A program made the position numbers and the translations under genes. A stretch of DNA of 32,791 nucleotides. Origin: Allopontixanthobacter sp034376665 (lineage in GTDB: Bacteria; Pseudomonadota; Alphaproteobacteria; Sphingomonadales; Sphingomonadaceae). Below the pieces are notes generated by a model. That model made no database searches and was not told the DNA's origin. It saw only the letters and a list, made by a program, of their open reading frames with translations. Shown here piece by piece: positions 17,713-26,583 of this stretch (positions within the stretch are counted from its first letter, which is position 1; each line of letters starts with the position of its first letter). The stretch lies in assembly GCF_034376665.1 (NCBI RefSeq), contig NZ_JAXMJI010000044.1:1-32791 (forward strand). Direction: 5' to 3'.

Positions 17713-18472
17713 GCCGGTCGAAACCATTCGGTCCGGCTTTCTGGGCACGGTGCCGCATGGTTTTCTGGGCCGCCGCGGCGGGGTTTCGACCGGGGTGGCG
17801 GCTGGCCTGAATGCCGGACTTGGGTCTCTTGATGACGACGCGGCAGTGATGCGCAACCGCGCGCTTGCGGCCGCGGCGGTCCTGCCCGGCGCAGAGTTGG
17901 TGACCCCGTATCAGGTGCATTCGCCGCATGCGGTGATTGTCCGCCGCGGCTGGACGCTGGCGGACCGGCCGCGCGCCGATGCAGTGGTGACGGATCAGCC
18001 AGGGCTGCTGCTCGGCGTTGTCACTGCCGATTGCGCGCCGGTGCTGCTGGCAGACAGGGAAGCGGGCGTGATCGCCGCCGCCCATGCCGGCTGGCGCGGC
18101 GCGCAGGACGGGGTGATCGCCGCGACCGTGGCAGCGATGGAGGAGCTGGGCGCGGTACCCGCCCGTATCCGTGCCGCGATCGGACCGTGTATCGCGCAGG
18201 CCAGCTATGAAGTGGACGAAGCGTTCCGGGACCGCTTCGGAGCGGAGGCTGGGGAATTTTTCGTGCCGGGTAAACCTGGTCACCACCATTTCGATCTGGA
18301 AGGCTACGTGGCGTCCCGGCTGGCGGCAAGCGGAGTAGGAACTGTCGACCGGCTGGGCCTCGACACCTACTCCGACCCGGAGCGCTTTTTCTCCTATCGC
18401 CGGTCGGTTCATGCGGGCGAGGAAACCTACGGCCGGCAGATCAGTTTGATCGGCCTGCCTGCCTCCGCCTGA
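17705..18472 (+). CDS. pgeF: PgeF-like multicopper-oxidase-fold protein (YfiH, laccase-domain)
   Basis: A 255-residue Cu-oxidase_4/YfiH protein. Metal-site residues are visible: His72 in YQVHSPHA, Cys110 in VTADCAPV and His127 in AAAHAGWRG; GPCIAQASYEVDEAF and RFFSYRRS complete the signature. In E. coli the homologue edits peptidoglycan precursors by removing L-Ser mis-added in place of L-Ala; other family members act on purine nucleosides. The start is TTG 17705, inside the last codons of pepN, because no ATG precedes the domain. Function here is by homology. Confidence 0.87.
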   Translation: MAEPVETIRSGFLGTVPHGFLGRRGGVSTGVAAGLNAGLGSLDDDAAVMRNRALAAAAVLPGAELVTPYQVHSPHAVIVRRGWTLADRPRADAVVTDQPGLLLGVVTADCAPVLLADREAGVIAAAHAGWRGAQDGVIAATVAAMEELGAVPARIRAAIGPCIAQASYEVDEAFRDRFGAEAGEFFVPGKPGHHHFDLEGYVASRLAASGVGTVDRLGLDTYSDPERFFSYRRSVHAGEETYGRQISLIGLPASA

Positions 18473-18737
18473 CAGCCATGCCCTTTGGTCTGTGTAGCCG
18501 CAGCGCCGTGGCGGTCATAATGTCACGGAGGCAGGATTGCGGAAAACCGAATGCGCCGTGCCAAAAATGCGGTTGGCAGCACCGGCAATCACGGCTATCA
18601 GCGCGCCCAAACCGGTGTCGGGCGGGGATTTCGTGAATCCGTCCGGCAGGCTTCAACGCTGGGGGCATATCTCGACACCGGGATCCCGATGCTGCTGTGG
18701 GCTGCGGACTATGGACGATTTGAACGAGGCTGGATGA
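18473..18737 (+). other. Leader region of the pet operon, with a doubtful 64-codon ORF
   Basis: About 265 bp between pgeF and petA, presumably holding the bc1 operon promoter; I cannot place the -35 box (a CATAAT-like hexamer lies at 18516-18521). An ATG ORF at 18551-18745 (MRRAKNAVGS...) overlaps the petA start, but its third codon positions are less GC-rich than neighbours and I recognise nothing in it. Left unassigned. Confidence 0.35.
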
Positions 18738-19325
18738 ATGGCTGATACGACTGGCACCGCAAACCCGGAACATTTGGACGCCGCTACCGGCGTTCACGGC
18801 GAAGACGGGGTCCGGCGGCGCGATTTCATCAATATTGCTGCGGTCAGCTTTGCGGGTGTCGGCACGGTCGCGGTGATCTATCCGCTGGTCAGCCAGATGG
18901 CGCCTTCGGCCGACGTGCTTGCCGAAAGCACTACCGAAATCGATGTCGGCGCGATCGAACCGGGCCAGGCCATCAAGGCCGTGTTCCGCAAACAGCCGCT
19001 GTTCGTGCGCCGCCTGACTCCGGCAGAAGTAAGTGCCGCCAACGACGTTGTCCTGGGCGAACTCCGCGATCCGGCATCGCTGGGCGACCGGACCAAGGAA
19101 GGTCACGGCGACATGCTGGTGACGATGGGCGTCTGCACCCATCTCGGCTGCGTCCCTCTCGGCGCTGCCGAAGGTGAGAACAAGGGCGAGTATGGCGGCT
19201 ATTTCTGCCCGTGCCATGGTTCGCATTACGACACCGCCGGACGCATCCGCAAAGGCCCTGCACCCACGAACCTTCTGGTGCCGGAATATGAATTCACGTC
19301 CGACACTGTAATCCAGGTCGGCTGA
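18738..19325 (+). CDS. petA: Ubiquinol-cytochrome c reductase, Rieske iron-sulfur subunit
   Basis: The [2Fe-2S] subunit of complex III, taking the first electron from ubiquinol. It has 195 residues. An N-terminal RRRDF (26-30) Tat-type motif precedes the single transmembrane helix (about 31-52). Cluster ligands are Cys133 and His135 in CTHLGC and Cys157 and His160 in CPCHGSHYD; Cys138 and Cys159 are placed for the usual disulfide. GAGG about 8 nt before the ATG. First gene of petABC. Confidence 0.96.
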   Translation: MADTTGTANPEHLDAATGVHGEDGVRRRDFINIAAVSFAGVGTVAVIYPLVSQMAPSADVLAESTTEIDVGAIEPGQAIKAVFRKQPLFVRRLTPAEVSAANDVVLGELRDPASLGDRTKEGHGDMLVTMGVCTHLGCVPLGAAEGENKGEYGGYFCPCHGSHYDTAGRIRKGPAPTNLLVPEYEFTSDTVIQVG

Positions 19326-19343
19326 AACCAAGAGGCAAGATAG

Positions 19344-20624
19344 ATGAGTTTTCCCTGGGCCCGCGAATACCAGCCGACCAATGGCTTGATGAAGTTCTTC
19401 GACGAGAAACTTCCTCTGCCGCGCCTGATCTATGGCGCGATCGGTGCCGGCTATCCCGTTCCGCGCAACCTCAGCTACATGTGGAACTTCGGCGTATTGG
19501 CCGGTTTCTGCCTGGTGATGCAGATTGTCACCGGCGTGGTCCTGGCGATGCATTACGCGCCCAATGCGCTGGTCGCATTTGCCACCACCGAACATATCAT
19601 GCGCGATGTAAACTGGGGCTGGTTGATGCGCTATGCCCACGCCAACGGGGCCAGCTTCTTCTTCCTTGTGGTCTATCTCCACATTTTCCGCGGCTTTTTC
19701 TATTCGTCCTACAAGGCACCGCGCGAGATGATCTGGCTGCTCGGCGTGACCATCTTCCTACTGATGATGGCAACCGCCTTCATGGGTTACGTCCTGCCAT
19801 GGGGCCAGATGAGCTTCTGGGGCGCGAAGGTGATTACCGGGCTGTTCGGCGCCATTCCCTTGATCGGTGAGCCGATCCAGGTCTGGCTGCTCGGCGGATT
19901 TGCGCCGGACAACGCCGCGCTGAACCGTTTCTTCAGCCTGCATTTCCTGCTGCCCTTCGTGATTGCCGGCGTGGTGATCCTGCATATCTGGGCGCTGCAC
20001 ATCCCCGGTTCGTCCAATCCGACGGGCGTTGAAATCAAGACCGAAGCCGACACGCTGCCGTTCCACCCCTATTACACCGCCAAGGACGGCTTCGGCCTGG
20101 GCGTGTTCCTGCTGCTCTTCCTGGCGTTCGTGTTCTTCATTCCGAATTCGCTCGGCCATCCAGAAAACTACATCGAGGCCAATCCCCTCTCCACGCCAGC
20201 GTTGATCGTGCCCGAATGGTATTTCTACCCGTTCTACGCCATCCTGCGCGCGTTCACGATCGACTTCTTCTTCATTCCGGCGAAGCTGATGGGCGTGCTG
20301 GCGATGTTCGCCTCCATCCTTGTGTGGTTCTTCCTGCCATGGCTCGACAAGTCGCCCGTTCGCTCGGGTCATTACCGCCCGCTGTTCCGGATCTTCTTCT
20401 GGATCCTGGTGGTCGACATGGCGGCGCTGTTCTACCTCGGCGGCGCCCATGCCGAAGAGCCGTTCATCATGTTCAGCCAGCTGGCGACGGCGTATTATTT
20501 CCTCCATTTCCTGGTGATCCTGCCGATCGTTTCGTCGATCGAAAAGCCAAAGCCCTTGCCCTATTCCATCACGGAATCGGTCCTGGGGCCCGACAAGGAC
20601 GTCAATCCGGCAGACGCGACGTGA
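19344..20624 (+). CDS. petB: Cytochrome b subunit of the bc1 complex
   Basis: The 426-residue membrane subunit binding two b hemes and both quinone sites. Recognisable elements: SYMWNFGVLAGFCLVMQIVTG, the HANGASFFF heme segment, VYLHIFRG, the second-heme-helix LHIWALHIPGSSNP, and the Qo-site PEWYF. Eight or so transmembrane helices are visible. It lies 18 bp after petA with AGAGG upstream. A bc1-type (not b6f) protein is shown by the full-length fused N- and C-terminal halves. Confidence 0.96.
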   Translation: MSFPWAREYQPTNGLMKFFDEKLPLPRLIYGAIGAGYPVPRNLSYMWNFGVLAGFCLVMQIVTGVVLAMHYAPNALVAFATTEHIMRDVNWGWLMRYAHANGASFFFLVVYLHIFRGFFYSSYKAPREMIWLLGVTIFLLMMATAFMGYVLPWGQMSFWGAKVITGLFGAIPLIGEPIQVWLLGGFAPDNAALNRFFSLHFLLPFVIAGVVILHIWALHIPGSSNPTGVEIKTEADTLPFHPYYTAKDGFGLGVFLLLFLAFVFFIPNSLGHPENYIEANPLSTPALIVPEWYFYPFYAILRAFTIDFFFIPAKLMGVLAMFASILVWFFLPWLDKSPVRSGHYRPLFRIFFWILVVDMAALFYLGGAHAEEPFIMFSQLATAYYFLHFLVILPIVSSIEKPKPLPYSITESVLGPDKDVNPADAT

Positions 20625-20664
20625 ACGCGCGAGCAATCGGTAAATTTAGTAGAAAGCGACTGAC

Positions 20665-21531
20665 ATGATCCGCCTCATCGGAATTCTGACTGGTTTGGTA
20701 TTCGCCGTGGCGGCACTTTGGTCCTTCGGAAACGGGGCCTTCGTGGCTGCGACCGAGGGACTTGGCGAAGTCACCGCGGAGAAGGTGTTCTACGAACATC
20801 CCAAAGAACTGGACCTGCCGAGCAACGGCATTTTCGGGACCTTCGACGAAGCGCAGCTGCAGCGCGGATACCAAGTGTACAAGGAAGTGTGCTCGGCCTG
20901 TCATTCGCTGAAATTCGTGGCGTTCCGCGATCTGGCGCAGCTCGGCTACGATGAAGGCCAGATCAAGGCGGAAGCCGCGAGTTTCCAGGTGCCCGGGATC
21001 GATCCGAACACCGGGGAAGCCACCACCCGGCCCGGCCTGGCGACCGATTACTTCCCGTCCCCCTATCCCAACAGCGTGGCGGCCGCAGCGGCGAACAACA
21101 ACGCCATTCCGCCCGACCTTTCGCTGATCACCAAGGCCCGTCACGACGGGGCCCCCTATGTCCATTCGCTGCTGACCGGCTATTCGGAAGTGCCCGCCGA
21201 GCTGACCCAGCAGTTCCCGAATTTTTCGACGCCCCCGGGCCTCAACTTCAACCGGTATTTCCCCAACCTCAACATCGCCATGTCGCCCCCGCTGGTGCAG
21301 GATGGACAGGTTACCTACGGTGAAGGCAACCCCGAACCGACGGTCGACCAGATGGCGACGGACGTAGCGGCTTTCCTGACCTGGACGGCGGAACCGACGC
21401 TGGTCAAGCGCCGCCAGACCGGATTTGCTGTGCTTGGCTTCGTCCTGTTTGCGACGATCCTGGCCTATTTCGCGAAGCAGCAGATCTGGGCCGCGGTCAA
21501 GCCGAAGAAGGCAGCCAAAGCGAAGGACTGA
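20665..21531 (+). CDS. petC: Cytochrome c1 subunit of the bc1 complex
   Basis: A 288-residue c-type cytochrome that passes electrons from the Rieske protein to cytochrome c. An N-terminal signal/anchor (about 3-20) is followed by the heme motif CSACH at 76-80; a Met axial ligand is likely in NIAMSPPL. The C-terminal transmembrane helix is near GFAVLGFVLFATILAYFA, followed by a basic Lys-rich end on the cytoplasmic side. The protein is thus periplasmic with a membrane tail. It is the last gene before a strong hairpin terminator. Confidence 0.95.
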   Translation: MIRLIGILTGLVFAVAALWSFGNGAFVAATEGLGEVTAEKVFYEHPKELDLPSNGIFGTFDEAQLQRGYQVYKEVCSACHSLKFVAFRDLAQLGYDEGQIKAEAASFQVPGIDPNTGEATTRPGLATDYFPSPYPNSVAAAAANNNAIPPDLSLITKARHDGAPYVHSLLTGYSEVPAELTQQFPNFSTPPGLNFNRYFPNLNIAMSPPLVQDGQVTYGEGNPEPTVDQMATDVAAFLTWTAEPTLVKRRQTGFAVLGFVLFATILAYFAKQQIWAAVKPKKAAKAKD

Positions 21532-21573
21532 TCTTCGGCCTGCGCTGCTTGCCGGACATTTTTTGAGATTTCG

Positions 21574-21603
21574 GACCCCTTGCATCCCGCGGTGCAAGGG
21601 GTC
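21574..21603 (+). terminator. Probable intrinsic terminator after petC
   Basis: A perfect 11-bp stem, GACCCCTTGCA (21574-21584) with TGCAAGGGGTC (21593-21603), with an 8-nt loop. It sits 43 bp after the petC stop and 24 bp before apt. The T tract behind it is poor, so it could also act as an attenuator or mRNA-stabilising 3' end. Confidence 0.6.
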
Positions 21604-21627
21604 TGTTCACTTCGGGGGACTGAACGC

Positions 21628-22164
21628 ATGGATTCCGACGCGCTCAAATCACTGGTCCGCACCGTTCCCGATTTTCCCGCACCGGGAATCCAGTTCCGCG
21701 ACATCACCACCCTGATCAGCCACGGCCCCGGCCTGTCCGCCGCGGTCGACAATCTCGCTCGGCGCGCCGAGCAGGCGGGTGCCGAAGCCATTGCCGGAAT
21801 TGAAGCCCGCGGCTTCATCTTCGGTGCCGCGGTTGCGGTCAGGCTGGGCATTGGCTTCGTGCCAGTGCGAAAGCCGGGCAAACTGCCGATCGAAACCATC
21901 GGCGTGGATTATGCGCTGGAATACGGCACCGACCGGCTGGAAGTGGATCCGGGTGCGATCACCGAGGGCCAGAACATGATCATCGTGGACGATCTGATCG
22001 CGACCGGCGGAACTGCGCTGGCTGCTGCCAAATTGCTGCGCATGGCCGGGGCGCAGGTCGGGCACGCGCTGTTCGTGATCGACCTTCCCGATCTCGGCGG
22101 GGCTGCCAGTCTGCGCAAGGCGGGGGTTTCGGTCGAGGCGATCATGCAGTTCGCGGGCGATTGA
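21628..22164 (+). CDS. apt: Adenine phosphoribosyltransferase
   Basis: Salvages adenine to AMP using PRPP. It has 178 residues. ATG 21628 (GGGGGA upstream) gives the normal start MDSDALKSLVRTVPDFP; FRDITTL, GIEARGFIFGAAVA and the PRPP-binding MIIVDDLIATGGTALAA are classic apt motifs. A longer frame upstream would start inside the terminator hairpin. Probably monocistronic, following the terminator. Confidence 0.95.
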   Translation: MDSDALKSLVRTVPDFPAPGIQFRDITTLISHGPGLSAAVDNLARRAEQAGAEAIAGIEARGFIFGAAVAVRLGIGFVPVRKPGKLPIETIGVDYALEYGTDRLEVDPGAITEGQNMIIVDDLIATGGTALAAAKLLRMAGAQVGHALFVIDLPDLGGAASLRKAGVSVEAIMQFAGD

Positions 22165-22258
22165 AGCGGGACATAATCGCCGCTTCGCGCATTGTCCCCA
22201 TAGGCCCTCAGCCCCCGGCACCCTTGTGCCGCAGGTGTGAGGCTGCATAAGGGGACCC

Positions 22259-24115
22259 ATGGAAGAACAGGCAATCGTGATCGCCCTGGTCGGCGTGCTG
22301 GGCATCGGCGCCCAGTGGATCGCCTGGCGCACCGGCTGGCCGGCGATCGTCCTGATGCTGGCGGCGGGATTTCTCGCAGGTCCGGTGTTTGGCGTCTTCG
22401 ATCCGGAACATGCTTTCGGCGATCTGCTCGAACCGATGGTCGCGATCGGGGTGGCGCTGATCCTGTTCGAAGGCGGGCTCAGCCTCGACCTGCGCGAATT
22501 GCGACATGCCGGAGCCGGAGTGGTCCGCCTCGCCACCCTGGGAGTATTGCTCGGCTGGGCGTTCGGATCGCTGGCGGGGTTCTGGGTCGCCGGTTTGAAC
22601 TGGCCCGTTGCCGTACTGTTCGGCGGCATCCTGGTGGTTACCGGCCCCACCGTGGTCATTCCGCTGCTCCGCCAGTCCTCCATCCAGACGCGCCCGGCAT
22701 CGATCCTCAAGTGGGAAGCGATCGTCAACGATCCGACCGGCGCGCTGTGCGCAGTGATCGCCTATGAATATTTCCGCAAGGTGAGCGAGTTTCCGGACGC
22801 CACCATCTTCGAAGTCGTTCCCCCGCTGATCATTGCCGCAATCGTGGCCGGGTTGATCGGTTACGCGGCCGCCGCGGTGATTGCCTGGGCCTTTCCGCGC
22901 GGCGTCGTGCCGGAATATCTCAAGGTGCCGGTGTTGCTGACCACGGTGATCGCGGTCTTCGTGGCTTCCAACCAGATCGAACACGAAGCGGGCCTGCTGG
23001 CCGTGACGGTGATGGGGATTGCTCTCGCCAACATGAACGTTTCCAGCCTGCGCAGTATTCATCCGTTCAAACAGAACATCGCCGTTATCCTGGTGTCGGG
23101 CATTTTCATCCTGCTCGCGTCCTCGCTCAAGGTGGAGGACCTCGCCTATTTCAACTGGCGCTTTGGATTGTTCCTGCTGGCACTTCTGTTCATCGTGCGT
23201 CCGGCCACGATCCTGATCAGCCTCGCGTTCAGTTCGGTGCCGTGGAACGAGCGCCTGTTCCTGGCCTGGATCGCCCCGCGCGGCATCGTGCTGGTGGCGA
23301 TTTCGGGCCTTTTTGCCCTGCGGCTTGCGGAACTTGGCTATGCCGACGGAAATGTGCTGATCGGCCTCAGTTTCGCGGTCGTGGTGGTGACCATCGTCGC
23401 GCATGGCTTCACCATCGATCTGGTCGCCAAATGGCTCAAGGTAAAGGGCGCGTCCCGCCCCGGGCTGCTTATCGTCGGCAGTACGCCGTGGACCATCGCG
23501 CTCGCCGAGCAGATGCACAAATTGAAAACGCCGGTGCTGGTGGTCGATCCCAGCTGGCAGCGGCTGTCGTCGGCGCGGCAGAAGGGGCTGCCGTTCTACC
23601 ATGGCGAAATTCTTAACGAGGCGACGGAGCACAATCTCGATCTGACTCCGTTCCAGGTGCTGGTCGCCGCGACCGATAACGAGGCTTACAACGCGCTGGT
23701 GTGCAACGAGTTCGCCTATGAAATCGGGCGGGATTCGGTCTATCAGCTGGGCGAATCGGCGGGGCAGGACGATCACCGCAGACTGCCCGATTCGCTGCGC
23801 GGCCGCGCGTTGTTCGAATCCGGTTTCGGAGTCGAAGACGTGAACCAGCGGCAGACGGACGGGTGGATTTTCCGCCAGACCAAATTATCCCAGGAGTTCC
23901 GATACGCCGACGCGCAGGCGAAACTTCCCGAATCGGCCCACATGCTCCTCCTGCTGCGGGAAGGCGGAACCATGCGCTTCTTCACCCACGCTTCCCGGCC
24001 CGAACCGCGCGCCGGGGACATCATCATTTCCTTCTCACCACCGCAGAAGATCACGGCCGAGCAGGCGGCTGCGAAGAATGCGGAAAAACGCGGGTCGAAA
24101 GCCCAACCAGCATGA
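22259..24115 (+). CDS. NhaP-type cation:proton antiporter with C-terminal TrkA-like domain
   Basis: A 618-residue protein. The first ~390 residues form about twelve hydrophobic segments of a CPA1-type Na+/H+ (or K+/H+) antiporter, with the Asn157-Asp158 pair in WEAIVNDPTGAL as the exchange site and RGIVLVAISG near the end. The tail from about 400 looks like a nucleotide-binding TrkA-N/RCK domain (PGLLIVGSTPWTIALAEQM, then VLVVDPS and VLVAATDNEAYN). Such a tail usually gates transport by ligand binding. AAGGGG precedes the ATG. The stop overlaps the OmpA-like lipoprotein by 4 nt. Confidence 0.9.
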   Translation: MEEQAIVIALVGVLGIGAQWIAWRTGWPAIVLMLAAGFLAGPVFGVFDPEHAFGDLLEPMVAIGVALILFEGGLSLDLRELRHAGAGVVRLATLGVLLGWAFGSLAGFWVAGLNWPVAVLFGGILVVTGPTVVIPLLRQSSIQTRPASILKWEAIVNDPTGALCAVIAYEYFRKVSEFPDATIFEVVPPLIIAAIVAGLIGYAAAAVIAWAFPRGVVPEYLKVPVLLTTVIAVFVASNQIEHEAGLLAVTVMGIALANMNVSSLRSIHPFKQNIAVILVSGIFILLASSLKVEDLAYFNWRFGLFLLALLFIVRPATILISLAFSSVPWNERLFLAWIAPRGIVLVAISGLFALRLAELGYADGNVLIGLSFAVVVVTIVAHGFTIDLVAKWLKVKGASRPGLLIVGSTPWTIALAEQMHKLKTPVLVVDPSWQRLSSARQKGLPFYHGEILNEATEHNLDLTPFQVLVAATDNEAYNALVCNEFAYEIGRDSVYQLGESAGQDDHRRLPDSLRGRALFESGFGVEDVNQRQTDGWIFRQTKLSQEFRYADAQAKLPESAHMLLLLREGGTMRFFTHASRPEPRAGDIIISFSPPQKITAEQAAAKNAEKRGSKAQPA

Positions 24116-24732
24116 TCATGACCAGAACCAGACTTACCGCCATCCTCGCGGCTGCAATTGTGCCGCTGGCCCTTGCGGCCTGTGACCGCAACCGGCCGGA
24201 ACCCGCCCAAACGCCTCGGCCCGCTGCCACACCGGAAGAAAAGGTGTCGATATTCCGGCCAGAGGCCGAAGTTGTTCCCGTCGAAGCACCGCTCGGGCCG
24301 TTGGAAGCCAGCGTCAGTTTTGCGGAAGGTGGCAGCGAACTTAGCGACGCCGCGAAGGCGCAGCTCGCCACGATCCTGCAGTCCGAACAGATGAAGGCCG
24401 GCGGACAAGTGACCCTCCGGGGTCATACCGATTCAACCGGGGACGACGAGGCCAATCTGCGCGCCTCCCGCCGACGGGCGGAAGCCGTGCGGGACTATCT
24501 GGTCGAAAAGGGGGTTGAAGAAGACCGGATCGAAGTTATCCCGCTTGGGGAAATGCGCCCCGCCGCGCCCAACGCCAATCTCGACGGGACGCCTGACGAA
24601 GCGGGCCGCGCGGCGAATCGGCGGGTCGATGTCACCATTGCGTTGCCGGGCGCCCCATCCCCGGCGGATGATGGCGAGGCAGACGAGGGGGCAGCCTCGA
24701 CGCTGGTTGAGGCAATTGCCGAGAGTGACTAA
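24112..24732 (+). CDS. OmpA-family outer-membrane lipoprotein
   Basis: A 206-residue lipoprotein: signal peptide with lipobox LAAC and lipidated Cys24, a Pro-rich linker, then an OmpA-like peptidoglycan-binding domain with VSFAEGGSELSDAAKAQL, TLRGHTDSTGDDEANLRAS, RRRAEAVRDYLVEKGV and a closing AANRRVDVTIALP. The domain binds peptidoglycan, so it likely links the outer membrane to the wall. ATG 24112 overlaps the antiporter stop; ATG 24118 is an alternative start. No pal/tol neighbours are seen. Confidence 0.9.
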   Translation: MIMTRTRLTAILAAAIVPLALAACDRNRPEPAQTPRPAATPEEKVSIFRPEAEVVPVEAPLGPLEASVSFAEGGSELSDAAKAQLATILQSEQMKAGGQVTLRGHTDSTGDDEANLRASRRRAEAVRDYLVEKGVEEDRIEVIPLGEMRPAAPNANLDGTPDEAGRAANRRVDVTIALPGAPSPADDGEADEGAASTLVEAIAESD

Positions 24733-24845
24733 CAACGCGGCGAGCGAAGAATGAAGCGCGCGGTTGACGAATCCCCGCCGATGATGGCAAGCGCACCGCA
24801 CCGCTTGCGCGGGGCCCCGCCCCCGCGTAATAGCGCGGCAAGCGG

Positions 24846-24919
24846 GCGGGTATAGCTTAGTGGTAAAGCCCTAGCCTTCCAAGCTAGTGATGCGGGTTCG
24901 ATTCCCGCTACCCGCTCCA
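24846..24919 (+). tRNA. tRNA-Gly (anticodon TCC), likely island attachment site
   Basis: Acceptor GCGGGTA pairs with TACCCGC (24909-24915), discriminator T, encoded CCA at 24917-24919. Anticodon loop CTTCCAA gives TCC, closed by CTAGC/GCTAG. T-arm GCGGGTTCGATTCCCGC. It is directly followed by an integrase gene starting 195 bp away, so its 3' end is the probable attB core. No second copy of this 3' end is in the window. Confidence 0.96.
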
Positions 24920-25113
24920 GTTCTCAATCTCAAGACATCTCCAACAGCTTTACAAACCGCAGAATTCTGGGGTATTTTTGGCATTGTTCGGCTCATTGGA
25001 TCGCACGGAATTCCAGGACAGCCCTCAATCTTGGGGGCCACTTCGCGAGAATAATGTGCCGAAAAAATGCTCGCGGCCCCAAGGTGGGGGCCCTTCGCAG
25101 AAAGGCCTCGACT
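24920..25113 (+). promoter_or_regulatory. Integrase leader with palindromes
   Basis: No gene. It holds CAGAATTCTG (24960-24969) and a stem CTTGGGG (25030-25036) / CCCCAAG (25077-25083) with an inner CGCGAG (25044-25049) / CTCGCG (25070-25075). It probably contains integrase arm-type binding sites and the int promoter; inferred from position only. Confidence 0.4.
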
Positions 25114-26346
25114 ATGCCCTTGACAGATATAGCGATTCGGTCCGCCAAGCCCCGTCAGAAGGCCTACAAGCTGTTTGACATGCAAGGCCTGTTTGTGCTG
25201 GTCCAACCATCGGGCGGCAAGCTCTGGCGGCTGAAGTACCGCTTCGGCGGTGTCGAGAAAAAGCTGAGCCTCGGTACCTACCCCCAGGTCAGTCTGCGTG
25301 ACGCCCGCAAGAAGCGGGACGACGCCCGCGATCTTCTTGCCGACGGTAAGGACCCCTCGTTTGAGAAGCAGCGCGAAAAACTGAGAGCGCACACGTTGGC
25401 GGAAAACACCTTCACCAGCATCGCCAACGAATATTGCAGCAAGCGGCGGCGCGATGGCGACAGAGCCTGGGCGCCAGCCACGGCCATGCGCTGCGAATAT
25501 CTGCTCAGCCTGCTGGACAGCTCGATCGGCAAAATGCCGATCCATGAAATCGAGCCCATCGATGCCCTTGCCGCCATCCGCAAGATCGAGAAGCGGGGTA
25601 AGCTGGAAAGCGCGCGGCGCACCTTGCAACTGGCCAGCGCCGTATTTCGCTACGCCGTGGCCACGGCTCGCCTGAGGTCGGACCCGACCCGGGACCTGCG
25701 CGGTGCGCTGACCACTCCCACGGTTACTCACTATGGAGCAGTTACCGATGCCAGTGAGGTCGGGGAGCTGCTTCGGTCCATTGACGGCTATGAAGGTCAG
25801 GGCATGACGAAATGGGCGCTGCAACTCGCGCCGCACGTCTTCGTGCGCCCCGGCGAGCTGCGCCATGCGCGATGGGATGAGATCGATCTGGAAACCGGAC
25901 TGTGGACCATTCCGGCCGAGAAGATGAAGATGCGCAAGCCGCACCATGTCCCGCTCTCTCGGCAGTCGATTGCGATCCTGCAAGAAATCCGCTCGATCAC
26001 AGGATCGTCAGGCTATGTTTTCCCGTCGATGCGATCACGAACGCGGCCGATGTCGGAGAACACCCTCAATGCGGCCCTGCGCCGTCTTGGTTATGCCAGC
26101 AACGAAATGACGGCACATGGTTTTCGGGCGATGGCGAGCACTCTGCTCAACGAATCGGGCAAGTGGTCCCCTGACGCGATCGAACGCGCGCTCGCGCATG
26201 GTGACGGAGACAAGGTCCGTGCTGCCTATCATCGCGGGACGCATTGGAAGGAGCGCGTCGCAATGGCGCAGTGGTGGTCTGATCTCCTCGATACGTTGCG
26301 CAGCGGCGCCACCATTCTGCCTTTCCCGGGAATGATGGCTGGCTGA
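25114..26346 (+). CDS. int: P4-type tyrosine site-specific recombinase (integrase)
   Basis: A 410-residue recombinase that would insert or excise the island at tRNA-Gly. N-terminal arm-DNA-binding domain (DUF4102, about 3-85: LTDIAIRSAKPRQ, LWRLKYRFGGVEKKLSLGTY), a SAM-like core-binding domain (about 100-190) and the catalytic domain (about 205-385). The catalytic set is complete: Arg245 in RPGELR, Lys272, His335 and Arg338 in HGFR, His362, Tyr372. The C-terminal IERALAHGDGDKVRAAYHR fits P4-like members. ATG 25114 was chosen because the arm domain starts there. It lies first after the tRNA. Confidence 0.93.
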   Translation: MPLTDIAIRSAKPRQKAYKLFDMQGLFVLVQPSGGKLWRLKYRFGGVEKKLSLGTYPQVSLRDARKKRDDARDLLADGKDPSFEKQREKLRAHTLAENTFTSIANEYCSKRRRDGDRAWAPATAMRCEYLLSLLDSSIGKMPIHEIEPIDALAAIRKIEKRGKLESARRTLQLASAVFRYAVATARLRSDPTRDLRGALTTPTVTHYGAVTDASEVGELLRSIDGYEGQGMTKWALQLAPHVFVRPGELRHARWDEIDLETGLWTIPAEKMKMRKPHHVPLSRQSIAILQEIRSITGSSGYVFPSMRSRTRPMSENTLNAALRRLGYASNEMTAHGFRAMASTLLNESGKWSPDAIERALAHGDGDKVRAAYHRGTHWKERVAMAQWWSDLLDTLRSGATILPFPGMMAG

Positions 26347-26583
26347 GCGTTTGGCGATTACTCGAATTGTCAATTCGGCCGCTCGTCATTGAGCATGTTT
26401 GGGTTGGAATTGGGCCGGGTGCGGATTGACAGGTTTTGAGCTGCGAGGCTATCAAAGTGGCCATTCCGTTTCCCTCCGCACCTCGATCAATTGCGGCATT
26501 CGATTAGCTCCCATAAACCGGACATGCTTATCAGCCTGACTGAACCAGCCCTACGCCCGCGTCACTATCAGTCAGTCAAGGGT
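26347..26583. other. Intergenic region between int and the RES toxin gene
   Basis: No gene recognised. Contains CGAATTG-T-CAATTCG (26363-26377), a compact hairpin just after int that could end its transcript, and an 8-bp inverted repeat CTGACTGA (26536-26543) / TCAGTCAG (26568-26575) downstream of the convergent toxin gene's stop. Confidence 0.4.

Noticed and set aside
16195..17856. 553-codon minus-strand frame under pepN
   Set aside because: Antisense to PepN, whose motifs are unmistakable; no domain seen in the shadow.
18441..19682. Long open frame on the minus strand over petA/petB
   Set aside because: It is antisense to clear Rieske and cytochrome b genes and its translation has no family features; long shadows are expected at this GC content.
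22208..23776. 522-codon minus-strand frame under the antiporter gene
   Set aside because: The His/Asp/Arg/Gln-rich translation is typical of an antisense frame to a membrane protein gene; the plus-strand gene has all the family motifs.
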